Shown here piece by piece: positions 28,801-38,137 of a stretch of DNA of 64,000 nucleotides. Both the position numbers and the translations under genes were made by a program. The stretch is from Bremerella cremea (GTDB lineage Bacteria > Planctomycetota > Planctomycetia > Pirellulales > Pirellulaceae): positions 60,854 to 124,853 of the forward strand of contig NZ_QPEX01000037.1 in the NCBI RefSeq assembly GCF_003335505.1, written 5' to 3'. Each line of letters opens with the position of its first letter. Within the stretch, counting starts at the first letter, position 1. Below the pieces are notes generated by a model. It saw only the letters and a list, made by a program, of their open reading frames with translations, was not told the origin of the DNA and did no database searches.

Positions 28801-28997
28801 ACTCGAAAGAGCAATTCGCCAACTCGCCTGACCTGGGCTCCGAGATTATGGAAGCGATCATGGAAAGTATGGAGGTTCAAGAGGAGTTGAGCAAACGAGC
28901 GCTGGGCTCCCCAGCCATCCAAGCTGGGCTGCAGCGGATCTTGCTGGAAAAGCTAGGGCTGTATGAAAAGCTGCGGGAACGGGCCAAGGCGGGATAG
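25887..28997 (+). CDS. hsdR: type I restriction endonuclease, HsdR
   Basis: 1036 residues. The N-terminal nuclease domain has Asp near 141 and ATAELKTDN (Glu/Lys near 154-156). Two RecA-like motor domains follow, with Walker A HSAGSGKTNSIAW near 306 and VIADEAHSSQ near 416, plus TAFTATPKAKTLELF. The C-terminal helical region binds the methylase core. It translocates DNA and cuts far from the site when the site is unmethylated. Intact and full length. Last gene of the operon. Confidence 0.9.
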   Translation: MNLHTEIKLEDEICEHLAASGWLYEAKDAAGYDRQLALFPADVIAWVKQTQPEAWERLEKNHGAAAEANLLKRLRGALDQSGTLDVLRFGFDVLGLSQPLKMAQFKPALAMNPDIVKRFEANRLRVVRQVRYSLSNENSIDLVLFLNGIPIATAELKTDNTQSLEDAVYQYKKDRDPAPKGKPAEPLLKFPSGALVHFAVSSSRVKMTTKLDGLKTFFLPFDLGDDGGAGNPLNPQGHRTAYLWEEVWQRDSLLEILGRYMVAELDKKKQIAKLIFPRYHQLAVTRKLKEAVLEEGPGHKYLIQHSAGSGKTNSIAWSAHFLADLHDADNRKVFDTVIVVSDRKVIDGQLQDVIDSFERTKGIVATIKGDKGSKSGELAEALSGSKKVVVCTIQTFPFALEEVRRLSASEGKRFAVIADEAHSSQTGEAASKLKQVLSAEEQQEMEDTGTISSEDVLAAEMASRASDKGITYVAFTATPKAKTLELFGRLPDPTKPGGEGNLPQPFHVYSMQQAIEEGFILDVLKNYTSYKVAFKLANAGKEFADSEVERSTATRELMNWVRLHPHNISQKVQIVVEHFRETVQPLLGGKAKAMVVVGSRVEAVRWQLAINRYIQEQGYPLRTLVAFSGEVDDKDSAPEPLKENSSLLNPDLNGRDIREAFKEDIYQILLVASKFQTGFDQPLLCGMYIDKRLAGIQAVQTLSRLNRCYPGKEDTFILDFVNEPDEILAAFKTYYTTAELSGVTDPELILTLRAKLDALGYYDEYEIQRVVKVVLDPKAKQKQLEAAITPVADRLLKRFSAAKEAYKQATEAKDEKAAEEAKDTMEALMMFRGDIGTYVRAYTFLSQIFDYGNTDFEKRAIFFKQLVRLLKFGREREGVDLSEVTMTHHRLWNKGKRSLGLSAHDAPKLDPLTEAGSGSVQEKEKALLSEIIEKLNDLFGADTTDGDQLSYANTVAEKALESETLQKQAANNSKEQFANSPDLGSEIMEAIMESMEVQEELSKRALGSPAIQAGLQRILLEKLGLYEKLRERAKAG

Positions 28998-29827
28998 CTG
29001 ATCGAACGTCAACATTGCTATTTGAGCTCACTCTTCGTGCAATCCGCGGCGACGCGTTTGGGGCTCCTTTCTCGATCTAACTTAGAATTACATTGAATTG
29101 CCTAAAATCGTTTGAGGTTTCAGCCGAACCAATGGGTGAACGACGCTATAGAAAATTCGATCGTGATGGGGTTCACTCTTTTGGTGAGGTCGTTATCTTC
29201 CTGGGAAGCTTACCCGACCGGCGAAAAAGGAACCCAGTAAAAACCTTGGTTGGCGTTGGATGCTGAAATCCAGGCAACGCGACGGTAGTATGATCCGTCA
29301 TAGCGACTGCGTCCTGGTCCTATTTGGCATAGTTACATAATAAGGCATCCACCCGGACTGATTGCAAAGTCCGACGCAACAAGTCACCCCATCACACTCA
29401 CTTGGCATTAGAGAAGGCTTTCTTCTTTTCTTTTATGTAGCCAAGAGGAAGTCGCTACGCACTGACATTTGCTAAATAGGGATTAAGTTCGATGCTCGCC
29501 GCGTATGTTTTAACCAGGGAGGCCAGGCCAGTTATTAGCTTTGCTGGAGCAGATTCAGATCGCAAGGTAACGTGGTTCACGACTCCACCATGACAAAGAT
29601 TAGTCACTCTGCCAGGCTGAAGGTGACTCTTGGCTGGAACACTGCTTGGCGAGATCTAGCAACTCACGAAGGTGATTATTTGAGAGCTGAGGAATCAGAG
29701 AGAGGAGTTCCTCGACCACGGCGCTCATGGGAGCGGATGAAGGCTGCACTGCGCGTAAATCTGCGTCAAAAGCGTTCTCGATTTGCACTAAGTCCTGAAT
29801 AGAAAGCAGGTTACTCGAATCACTTAA
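28998..29827. other. island right-end non-coding region
   Basis: About 830 bases between hsdR and the right attachment repeat. No clear gene. A minus-strand frame at 29600-29788 (62 residues, SAVVEELLSLIPQLSNNHLRELLDLAKQ) is helical and could be a small protein, but it lacks a ribosome site and known relatives. The region probably carries the island end and degenerate sequence from earlier insertions. Confidence 0.4.
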
Positions 29828-29845
29828 AGTCCTGCCTGGCCTACT
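29828..29845. repeat. island attachment site, right copy
   Basis: Exact copy of AGTCCTGCCTGGCCTACT from the tRNA 3' end (16756-16773). It is followed 36 bases later by a terminator-like hairpin, as the tRNA is. The second, truncated integrase begins its 3' end only 46 bases to the right, so this repeat may also be the left junction of the next island. Confidence 0.75.
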
Positions 29846-29880
29846 TTTCTGTCTTGCGTAAACTCGCTGGATTTTGCTTC

Positions 29881-29906
29881 GCCCCGTAATTTAGGGGCTT
29901 TGTTTT
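29881..29906. terminator. terminator-like hairpin
   Basis: Stem GCCCC / GGGGC around GTAATTTA, followed by TTTGTTTT on the plus strand. It covers the stop codon of the minus-strand integrase remnant. It occupies the same relative place as the tRNA terminator at 16827, so it may derive from the downstream flank of the tRNA. Confidence 0.5.
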
Positions 29907-30559
29907 GTTCTGGGGTCAAACTTCGACGAGTCGTTGCGAGACCCCGCGTGCACTGACTGCGCCGGATTCTGCGCCGCTTTCTTGGCCGGCTCATCGGTGC
30001 GTTTCAGGGCCTTAGCAAAGTGGTCGTCGGTCACCTGCCAATAGTGATTCCGGGCCACTTTCACGCTATGACCAATCCAGGCCGTCGCCACGTGCTCGGG
30101 GTACTCGTCGGCGAGCTCGGTCGCCCGACTGGCCCGCATGTTCTGGAAGAGCTTCTCCCAGGGCTGTACACTCGCCTTTCTCAGAATGCGTAAGAACTGA
30201 GTCCGTAAATTGGCATTGGAGTCCCGATATCGATTGATCAGGTGCTTCTGGCCATCGTCCAGCAGTTCGCATCCGTCTTGCTGGTACGGTTCCAACTCCG
30301 GGAAGATTGGGATGATTCGATAAGCCTTGCCGGCGTGGTGCTCGGCATACGCGGTCTTTTTGATCGCTTCGGCGAGCGTTGGCAGTTCGCGGTAGAAGGT
30401 CAAGACCTTGTCGGCCGATGGTTGGCAGCGTTTCCGATAGTCCCGTACGATCGCAGAATAGCTATCGAGCTGTGCTTCGTTGTCTCCCGGACCGCAGCCG
30501 CCCTTCTTCTTTCGAGCTGGCTTGCAGATGTCATTCGGTTTTGTGGGACGTCTGGTCAT
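29891..30559 (-). pseudogene. truncated tyrosine recombinase (second island)
   Basis: 222 residues. The C-terminal part has KLFQNMRASRATELADEYPEHVATAWIGHSVKVARNHY, with the RxxR, GH and Tyr elements of tyrosine recombinases, close in layout to the first island's integrase. The first catalytic Arg region is missing, and the N-terminus (MTRRPTKPNDICKPARKKKGG...) is joined directly to it, so an internal deletion has removed the core-binding domain and half the catalytic domain. It should be inactive. Position beside the att copy marks it as the integrase of a second island. Confidence 0.7.
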
Positions 30560-30593
30560 CGGAATCGTAGCTCATCGAACGGCTGAAAAAGTC

Positions 30594-30941
30594 CTAATCG
30601 TTTCCCTCGTCTGCTGCGTCTCGGTGAACTTCGCTTAACGTTGCTCCTGACTTATCTTTCCATTCCGTCCAACCGTTGGCACTAGCCCCCAGAACTACCT
30701 GGGCTGCGGCGCTGGGGGATGGGAACAGGTAGTCCTGCAAATAGACATAAACGCCGTCCCGCTCTTCGATCACGCCAGAATCGAGCAGACGCTGTCGATT
30801 CGATTTGACCGAATCGGGCGCCGACGGCGTCAACTCAATCCGCGACTTGCTCCCCTCTCGGACAACAAACCCATCTTCCACCAGTTCCCCCGAGCCATCG
30901 CACCCGCAAACTCGGCAACAGCGGAATAACTTCGCAATCAT
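30594..30941 (-). CDS. DUF4357-domain protein
   Basis: 115 residues. EDGFVVREGSKSR, then LLDSGVIEERDGVYVYLQDYLFPSPSAAAQVVLGASANGWTEWK, is the DUF4357 pattern, often fused behind GIY-YIG nucleases or found beside type I restriction genes. Here the domain stands alone with an N-terminal Cys pair (CRVCGCDG). It may be a remnant of a longer protein. It is divergent from the second hsdM. Confidence 0.6.
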   Translation of the reverse strand: MIAKLFRCCRVCGCDGSGELVEDGFVVREGSKSRIELTPSAPDSVKSNRQRLLDSGVIEERDGVYVYLQDYLFPSPSAAAQVVLGASANGWTEWKDKSGATLSEVHRDAADEGND

Positions 30942-31018
30942 TGCGGATCGATGCGAAGTCCCGCTAAAATAGCAAGCTTTTCCTACTCTCGCTACCGCCT
31001 AAGGGACCCCACTTCAGG

Positions 31019-32475
31019 ATGATCACCGGGACCGTTAAATCACAAGTCGATAAAATCTGGAACGCCTTTTGGTCAGGCGGGATCTCCAACGGGCTGACCG
31101 TGATCGAGCAGGTTACCTATCTGCTGTTTGCTCGGCGGTTGGACGAGCTTCAGTTGAACAAGGAGAACCAGGCTAATCTCACCGGCGAGCCGATCGAAGA
31201 TCCGATCTTCACGAAGAAGCAGCAGCGTTTGCGGTGGTCGCAGTTCAAGGACCTGGACCCGGAAACGAAGTACACCCTCTTTCGGGACGAAGTCTTTCCC
31301 TTTATCAAGTCGCTCAACAGCCGCGACGATAGCGCCTACGCCAAGTTCATGAAGGATGCCGTCTTTGTCATTCCTTCGCCGTCGCTGCTGGACCGGGTGG
31401 TCGACATGCTCGACGCCATCCCCATGGAAGACCGCGACACGAAGGGGGATTTGTACGAGTACCTGCTGTCGAACCTTCAGCACCAGGGACGCAATGGACA
31501 GTTTCGTACGCCGCGGCATATCATCAAGATGATTGTCGAATTGGTCGATCCGCAGCCGACCGATATCATCGCCGACCCAGCCAGCGGGACGTGTGGGTTT
31601 CTGGTGGCTGCTGGCGAGTACCTCCGCGAACATCACGCCAAGCTGTTCCACAATAAGAAGCAGAAAGAGCATTTCCGCAGCGGCATGTTCCACGGTATGG
31701 ACTTCGATGCCTCGATGCTGCGGATCGGGGCGATGAATCTGATGCTGCACGGGGTCGAGAACCCTGACATCAAAGATCTCGATGCCTTGTCGCAGGATGG
31801 GGCCGAGATTCGCGATCGTTACACCATCGTCCTGGCCAATCCGCCCTTCAAGGGTTCGCTCAATTACGAAGAGGTCGCCAAAGATCTACTTCAGGTTGCC
31901 AAGACGAAGAAGACCGAACTGTTGTTCGTCGCCTTGTTCCTGGCCCAACTGAAGACCGGCGGGCGGTGTGCCTGTATCGTGCCGGACGGGGTACTGTTTG
32001 GCAGCAGCAAGGCGCATAAGGATCTGCGGCAGGAACTGGTCGAAGGGCAAAAGCTCGACGGCGTGATCAGCATGCCCAGCGGGGTGTTCAAGCCGTACGC
32101 CGGGGTCTCGACCGCCGTGCTGATCTTCACCAAGACCAACTCGGGCGGGACCGATCACGTCTGGTTTTACGACATGGACGCCGACGGTTTCAGCCTAGAT
32201 GACAAGCGTGATCCGGTCGACCAGAACGACATCCCCGACGTGGTTGCCCGTTGGAAGAAGAAAGACCCCAAACAGGACACCAACCGCCAGGCCAAAGCGT
32301 TCTTCGTCCCCAAGCAGGAGATCGTCGACGCCAAGTACGACCTATCGATCAACCGCTACAAGGAAGTCGCCTACGAGGAAGTCGAGTACGACCCGCCCGA
32401 GGTGATTCTGGATGAGTTGGAGCAGTTGGAAGCGGAGATTGTTGGTGATTTGAAGACGCTGCGGGGTATGTTGGG

Positions 32476-32479
<4 letters not shown>
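31019..32479 (+). CDS. hsdM: type I R-M methylase, HsdM (second system)
   Basis: 486 residues. Motif I IADPASGTCGFLVAAGEYL (about 184) and motif IV LANPPFKGSL (about 273) identify an N6-adenine methylase; the N-terminal helical HsdM_N domain (VDKIWNAFWSGGISNGLTVIEQVTYLLFARRLDELQ) precedes it. It is clearly different in sequence and length from the first HsdM, so the two systems are not a duplication. The stop overlaps hsdS (ATGA). Confidence 0.9.
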
Positions 32480-33720
<1,241 letters not shown>

Positions 33721-33721
33721 T

Positions 33722-36700
33722 ATGCCTTCCAACTTCGACTTTCTGCTGCCTGACTGGTCACCCCTGCATGAAGATGCGATGCAGGTAGAGGTGAACGCAT
33801 TGACCGCGCCGCGGACGTGTGCGTTTTATGCGCGGCGGACGATGGAGCTGGCGATCAAGTGGATGTATGCCCACGACAGTTATCTGCACATGCCGTATCA
33901 GGATAACTTGTCGGCGCTGATCCACGAGCAGACCTTCAAGGATACGCTGGCCCCGGGGCTGTTCACGCAACTGAAGATGATCCAGAGCCTGGGCAACATG
34001 GCCGTGCACAGCAATGCGGCGGTCAACGCCAAGGATACGCTGATCGTCACGCGTTCGCTGCACCTGTTTCTCAGCTGGCTGGCCAAAGCTTACACCAAGG
34101 CCGGCAGCGTCCCGCCGTTCAACGCCGACCTGCTGCCCCGGCCGGAAGATGCTACGGCCCTGGCCGACCAGAATGCCGAGCAGCTGCAAGCCCTGCAGGG
34201 CAAATTGGCCGCCAAGGATGAGGCGTACCTCGCTTCGCTGAACAAGCTGGCCGCGACCGAGCAGGAGGTCGCCAAGCTGAAGGCCGAGATCCAGAAGATC
34301 AAAGCCGAGAATAAGAAGTCGATTGCCGACGAGGATTACACCGAGGAAGCAACCCGCGACCTTTTTATCGACTTGATGCTGCGGGAAGCCGGCTGGAACT
34401 TGGAAGCCGACAACGTGTTGGAATACGAAGTCGCCGGCATGCCCAACAAAAAGGGCGTAGGCTATGTCGACTACGTGCTGTGGGGAGACAACGGGCTTCC
34501 CCTGGCCGTAGTGGAAGCGAAGAAGAGCAAGGTCAATCCGAACGTCGGCCAGCACCAGGCCGAACTGTACGCCGATTGCCTGGAAGCGAAGTTCGGGCAG
34601 CGACCGGTGATCTTCTACACCAGCGGCTACACCACGTGGCTGTGGGACGATACCCGCTACCCACCGCGGCAGGTCCAAGGCTTCTATACCCGCGACCAGT
34701 TGCAGCTGATGATCAACCGCCGCACGTCGCTAACGGACGTGACGCAGATCAAGGTGAACAAAGCAATCACCGACCGCTATTACCAGGAAGAAGCCCTGCG
34801 GCGGATCATGCAGAACTTCGATGATATGTCCCGCAAAGCCCTGGTGGTGATGGCAACCGGTTCCGGCAAGACGCGGGTCAGTATCTCGGCGGTCGACATG
34901 CTGCTGCGGGCCAACTGGGTGAAGCGGGTGCTGTTTTTGGCCGACCGCACAGCCCTGTTGAAGCAAGCCCAGAACTCGTTCAATGATAATCTGCCGAATG
35001 TCTCGACGGTCAACTTGGTGAAAGAGAAGGAGAACGACCAGAACCGGGTCGTCTTCTCGACCTATCCCACGATGATGAACTGCATTGACGATGCCCGCAA
35101 GGATGGGAAGAAGCGTTTCGGCGTGGGGCATTTCGACCTGATCATCATCGACGAAGCACACCGCAGCGTCTATCAGAAATACGGCGCGATCTTTGAGTAT
35201 TTCGATGCGCTGCTGCTGGGGCTGACGGCAACCCCCAAGTCGGAAGTCGACCGCAATACGTACGATCTGTTTGAACTGGAGGACCATGTCCCGACGTTCG
35301 CCTACGAGCTGGAGCAGGCGGTCGGGGACGAGTACCTGGTGCCCCCCAAGGCGGTCTCGGTGCCGCTCAAGTTTCTGCGCGAGGGGATCAAGTACGACGA
35401 CCTGAGCGACGAAGAGAAGCAAGCCTACGAAGAGAAGTTCTACGACGAGGACGCCGGCGAACTGCCCGACCAGATCAATTCGGCCGCGCTGAACAAGTGG
35501 CTGTTCAACAAGGACACCGTCAATAAGGTACTGAAACACCTGATGGAAAGCGGGCTGAAGGTCGAAGGGGGAGACCGGATCGGCAAGTCCATTATCTTCG
35601 CCAAGAACCACAAGCACGCCGAGTTCATCGTCGAGCAGTTCGACGCCAACTACCCCAAGCTGGCCGGCAAGCACTGCCGCCTGATCGACAATCAGGTGAG
35701 CTACGCCCAGAGCCTGATCGATGATTTTTACATTCCCAACAAGCCGCCGTACATTGCGGTCTCGGTCGATATGCTCGATACCGGGATCGACGTGCCGGAA
35801 GTGGTGAACCTGGTGTTCTTCAAAATGGTGCGATCGAAAACCAAGTTTTGGCAGATGGTGGGTCGCGGTACGCGGCTTTGCCCTGACCTGTTCGGCCCGA
35901 ACATGGACAAGGAGTTTTTCTACATCTTCGACTACTGCCAGAATCTGGAGTTCTTCGGCGAACGGCCCGACGGCGTCGAGGCCACCGTGCAGGAGTCCAT
36001 CAAAACTAAGAACTTCAAACGCCGGCTACACATCATCGAACACCTGCAAGAGCAAGCCAAAGCAGACCTGCCGCCTGAACTGGCCGCACTTGAGGACGCA
36101 TACCAAGGCCAACTGCAGGACGTGGTAAAGCGGATGGACGTGAACAATTTTATTGTGCGTCCGAAGCGCGAGTACGTGGAACGTTACCGTGATAAGGAAA
36201 GTTGGAAGGGATTGTCGAAGACCGATGTGGTCGACATCGAAGCGAACCTGGCCCCGTTGCCCTACGACGATGACGACGAAGAGTTTGCCCGCCGTTTCGA
36301 CCTGCTGGTGCTGAACATGGAACTGGCCATTTTAGAAAGTGACCCGAAGCTGACCCGCTACCAGGAACGGATCCGCGAACTGGCCAGCGGCCTGGAAGAA
36401 AAGAAAAGCATCCCGGTCGTCAGCGCCCAGATGGAACTGATCCTGGAAGTGCAAACCGACGAGTTCTGGGAATACGTCACCCTGCCGCAACTGGAAAAGG
36501 TGCGGAAGTGCCTGCGAGACCTGATCAAGTTCGTCGACAAAAAGGGAGGCCAGGAGAACGTCTTTACGAACTTCGAAGACGACCTGGGCGAAGGCACCGA
36601 AATCGACGACCTGGTGCAAAAAGACACCAACCTGAAAAACTACCGCCTGAAGGTCGAACGCTTCATCCGCGACCACGAAACACACATCACGATCCACAAG

Positions 36701-37102
36701 CTGAAAACGAACAAACCAATCACCGAAGCGGACATCGCCGCCCTGGAAAGCATCCTCTTCTCCGACGAAGGCCCGGGCTCGAAGGAAGACTACCTGGAAA
36801 CCTACGGCACCGACCAACCCCTGGGCAAGCTGGTGAGGCAAATCGTCGGCCTCGACCAAAACGCCGCCAAAGAAGCGTTCAACGAGTTCCTCTCCAGCTC
36901 GACCTTCACCGCCGACCAGATCACCTTCATCAACCAAATCGTCGAACACCTGGTACATAACGGGATGATGGAGCCGAAGGAACTGTTCGAGTCGCCGTTT
37001 TCAGATCTGCATGGTCAGGGCGTGATCGGGATGTTTCAGGATGATGCGAAGAAGGTGGTTTCTGTTTTGGAAGCGATTAACGGGAACGCGGTTGTGGCTT
37101 AG
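33722..37102 (+). CDS. hsdR: type I restriction endonuclease, HsdR (second system, EcoEI-like)
   Basis: 1126 residues, starting 1 base after hsdS. An N-terminal DUF4145-like domain (about 1-130) and coiled coil precede the nuclease with VDYVLWGDNGLPLAVVEAKKSK (Asp and Glu-x-Lys near 246-266). Walker A VMATGSGKTRVSI lies near 376 and IIDEAHRSVY near 476, followed by LGLTATPKSEVDRNTYDLF. The C-terminal helical region resembles the EcoEI R C-terminal domain. Intact. The DUF4145 fusion separates it from the first HsdR. Confidence 0.9.
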   Translation: MPSNFDFLLPDWSPLHEDAMQVEVNALTAPRTCAFYARRTMELAIKWMYAHDSYLHMPYQDNLSALIHEQTFKDTLAPGLFTQLKMIQSLGNMAVHSNAAVNAKDTLIVTRSLHLFLSWLAKAYTKAGSVPPFNADLLPRPEDATALADQNAEQLQALQGKLAAKDEAYLASLNKLAATEQEVAKLKAEIQKIKAENKKSIADEDYTEEATRDLFIDLMLREAGWNLEADNVLEYEVAGMPNKKGVGYVDYVLWGDNGLPLAVVEAKKSKVNPNVGQHQAELYADCLEAKFGQRPVIFYTSGYTTWLWDDTRYPPRQVQGFYTRDQLQLMINRRTSLTDVTQIKVNKAITDRYYQEEALRRIMQNFDDMSRKALVVMATGSGKTRVSISAVDMLLRANWVKRVLFLADRTALLKQAQNSFNDNLPNVSTVNLVKEKENDQNRVVFSTYPTMMNCIDDARKDGKKRFGVGHFDLIIIDEAHRSVYQKYGAIFEYFDALLLGLTATPKSEVDRNTYDLFELEDHVPTFAYELEQAVGDEYLVPPKAVSVPLKFLREGIKYDDLSDEEKQAYEEKFYDEDAGELPDQINSAALNKWLFNKDTVNKVLKHLMESGLKVEGGDRIGKSIIFAKNHKHAEFIVEQFDANYPKLAGKHCRLIDNQVSYAQSLIDDFYIPNKPPYIAVSVDMLDTGIDVPEVVNLVFFKMVRSKTKFWQMVGRGTRLCPDLFGPNMDKEFFYIFDYCQNLEFFGERPDGVEATVQESIKTKNFKRRLHIIEHLQEQAKADLPPELAALEDAYQGQLQDVVKRMDVNNFIVRPKREYVERYRDKESWKGLSKTDVVDIEANLAPLPYDDDDEEFARRFDLLVLNMELAILESDPKLTRYQERIRELASGLEEKKSIPVVSAQMELILEVQTDEFWEYVTLPQLEKVRKCLRDLIKFVDKKGGQENVFTNFEDDLGEGTEIDDLVQKDTNLKNYRLKVERFIRDHETHITIHKLKTNKPITEADIAALESILFSDEGPGSKEDYLETYGTDQPLGKLVRQIVGLDQNAAKEAFNEFLSSSTFTADQITFINQIVEHLVHNGMMEPKELFESPFSDLHGQGVIGMFQDDAKKVVSVLEAINGNAVVA

Positions 37103-37254
37103 TGGCGATGATATCTTATCGACTGTACTGTTCGATAATTTGTCTCGACTACCTAGCAAGACAAAAGCTGGCCATGATGGCCCGCATGTTCATCGCTGTG
37201 GGGCGGCGAAGAGTGTGGAATTTGTATGGGCATGGATGGTATTGATTACAAAGC

Positions 37255-37380
37255 TTCCGGAAGGGTTTACCGTTTTTCGGATTTTTGAAGATCCTCGTTC
37301 TGACGGCGGCAACCAGCAGCACTCGCTGTTTGACATTCTCTTCATCACGCTGTGGGCGACATGTGGCCCTGGTCAAGGAC
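37255..37380 (+). pseudogene. ISAs1-family transposase N-terminal remnant
   Basis: The frame reads FTVFRIFEDPRSDGGNQQHS, then LFDILFITLWATCG, matching the start of ISAs1 transposases (FxDPR..HxLxDILxIxLxA; compare FADLEDPRSS in the complete copy at 52.4-53.6 kb). The rest of the transposase is missing and the reading continues into an unrelated fragment. Confidence 0.6.
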
Positions 37381-37925
37381 TTGGAAGTTGGCAACTGCAA
37401 GATTTGCTTCCGAGTTCGCAGCACCGAAGACACCGGCAACCACCGCCGAATGTTGCATTTTCTTCGGGTATAAAGACGCATCGCGCTTCTACTACTGTCA
37501 CCTGGGTGCGAAGCCTGACCCGCACCGTGGCCAGATTATGATCGTCAACGATGCTCCCCGATTAGAACCTAACGAAGAATGAGAAGCTGACCCCTTGGGA
37601 CGATCAATGGCATCACGTCCTAGCAGCCTGTTGAATTTCTCAGATCGGCTACGTTATTGAGATTGAGCCGATTGCTGCGTTGTGAATTCCTCAATATATC
37701 TAATGGATATGCCTGCGGATTCACGCCTTGCACTCGACTCAATCTCAATAACTCGCTCACGAAGCAGAAATTCAACAGGCTGCTAGTACGTCGCAATGTC
37801 GATACGGTACGGATCGATGTCTTCTTCGACGACATGTCTATGCCTCACATGAGCGTAACCGACAGACGTTTGGCGCCGGGTGAGTTGGCATTGCTTCGTT
37901 CCACGATCTCAATTCCTTCTATGAG
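37381..37925 (+). pseudogene. fragmented secreted LamG/3-keto-disaccharide-like protein
   Basis: Several frames give parts of one protein: LVKDLEVGNCKICFRVRSTEDTGNHRRM, then FFGYKDASRFYYCHLGAKPDPHRG with IMIVNDAPR, and, after the inserted MITE, VRRNVDTVRIDVFFDDMSMPHMSVTD. These fit a beta-sandwich protein seen in planctomycetes. At least one frameshift occurs between fragments and the 165-bp MITE lies inside the gene. No start or signal peptide remains. Family identity is from memory and moderate. Confidence 0.5.
37620..37786. mobile_element. MITE-like inverted-repeat element
   Basis: About 165 bases with perfect 20-bp terminal inverted repeats (TAGCAGCCTGTTGAATTTCT at 37621-37640 and its complement at 37766-37785) and a second inner pair of 15 bases (37653-37667 and 37738-37752). 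It encodes nothing. ACGTC occurs immediately outside the left end and one base outside the right end, a possible target duplication. It splits a degraded gene. Confidence 0.75.
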
Positions 37926-38137
37926 TTGACGGTATCCACCCTCTGAGGAAGTCTTGCGTGCTGTCGAATGGCAGGTGAACCGTATCCAACGGTTTGCGAT
38001 TGTTCTTCCGCGACGCGGAGGTATTCACCCGGTCGAGATCGAAGAGGTGAGAGACGAGGATGTTCATAGCTGATGCCATCAGCTTACAACCTAATGTCGA
38101 GTCAGGTCATTCGCCGTTTTTGGCGTGAGCTCGTTGG

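Noticed and set aside
33758..35674. Long minus-strand frames opposite the second hsdR
   Set aside because: They are complements of well-supported HsdR codons and lack starts, ribosome sites and domains.
36332..36958. 208-residue Val/Phe-rich minus-strand frame
   Set aside because: Composition is typical of the reverse complement of Lys/Glu/Asp-rich codons in hsdR.
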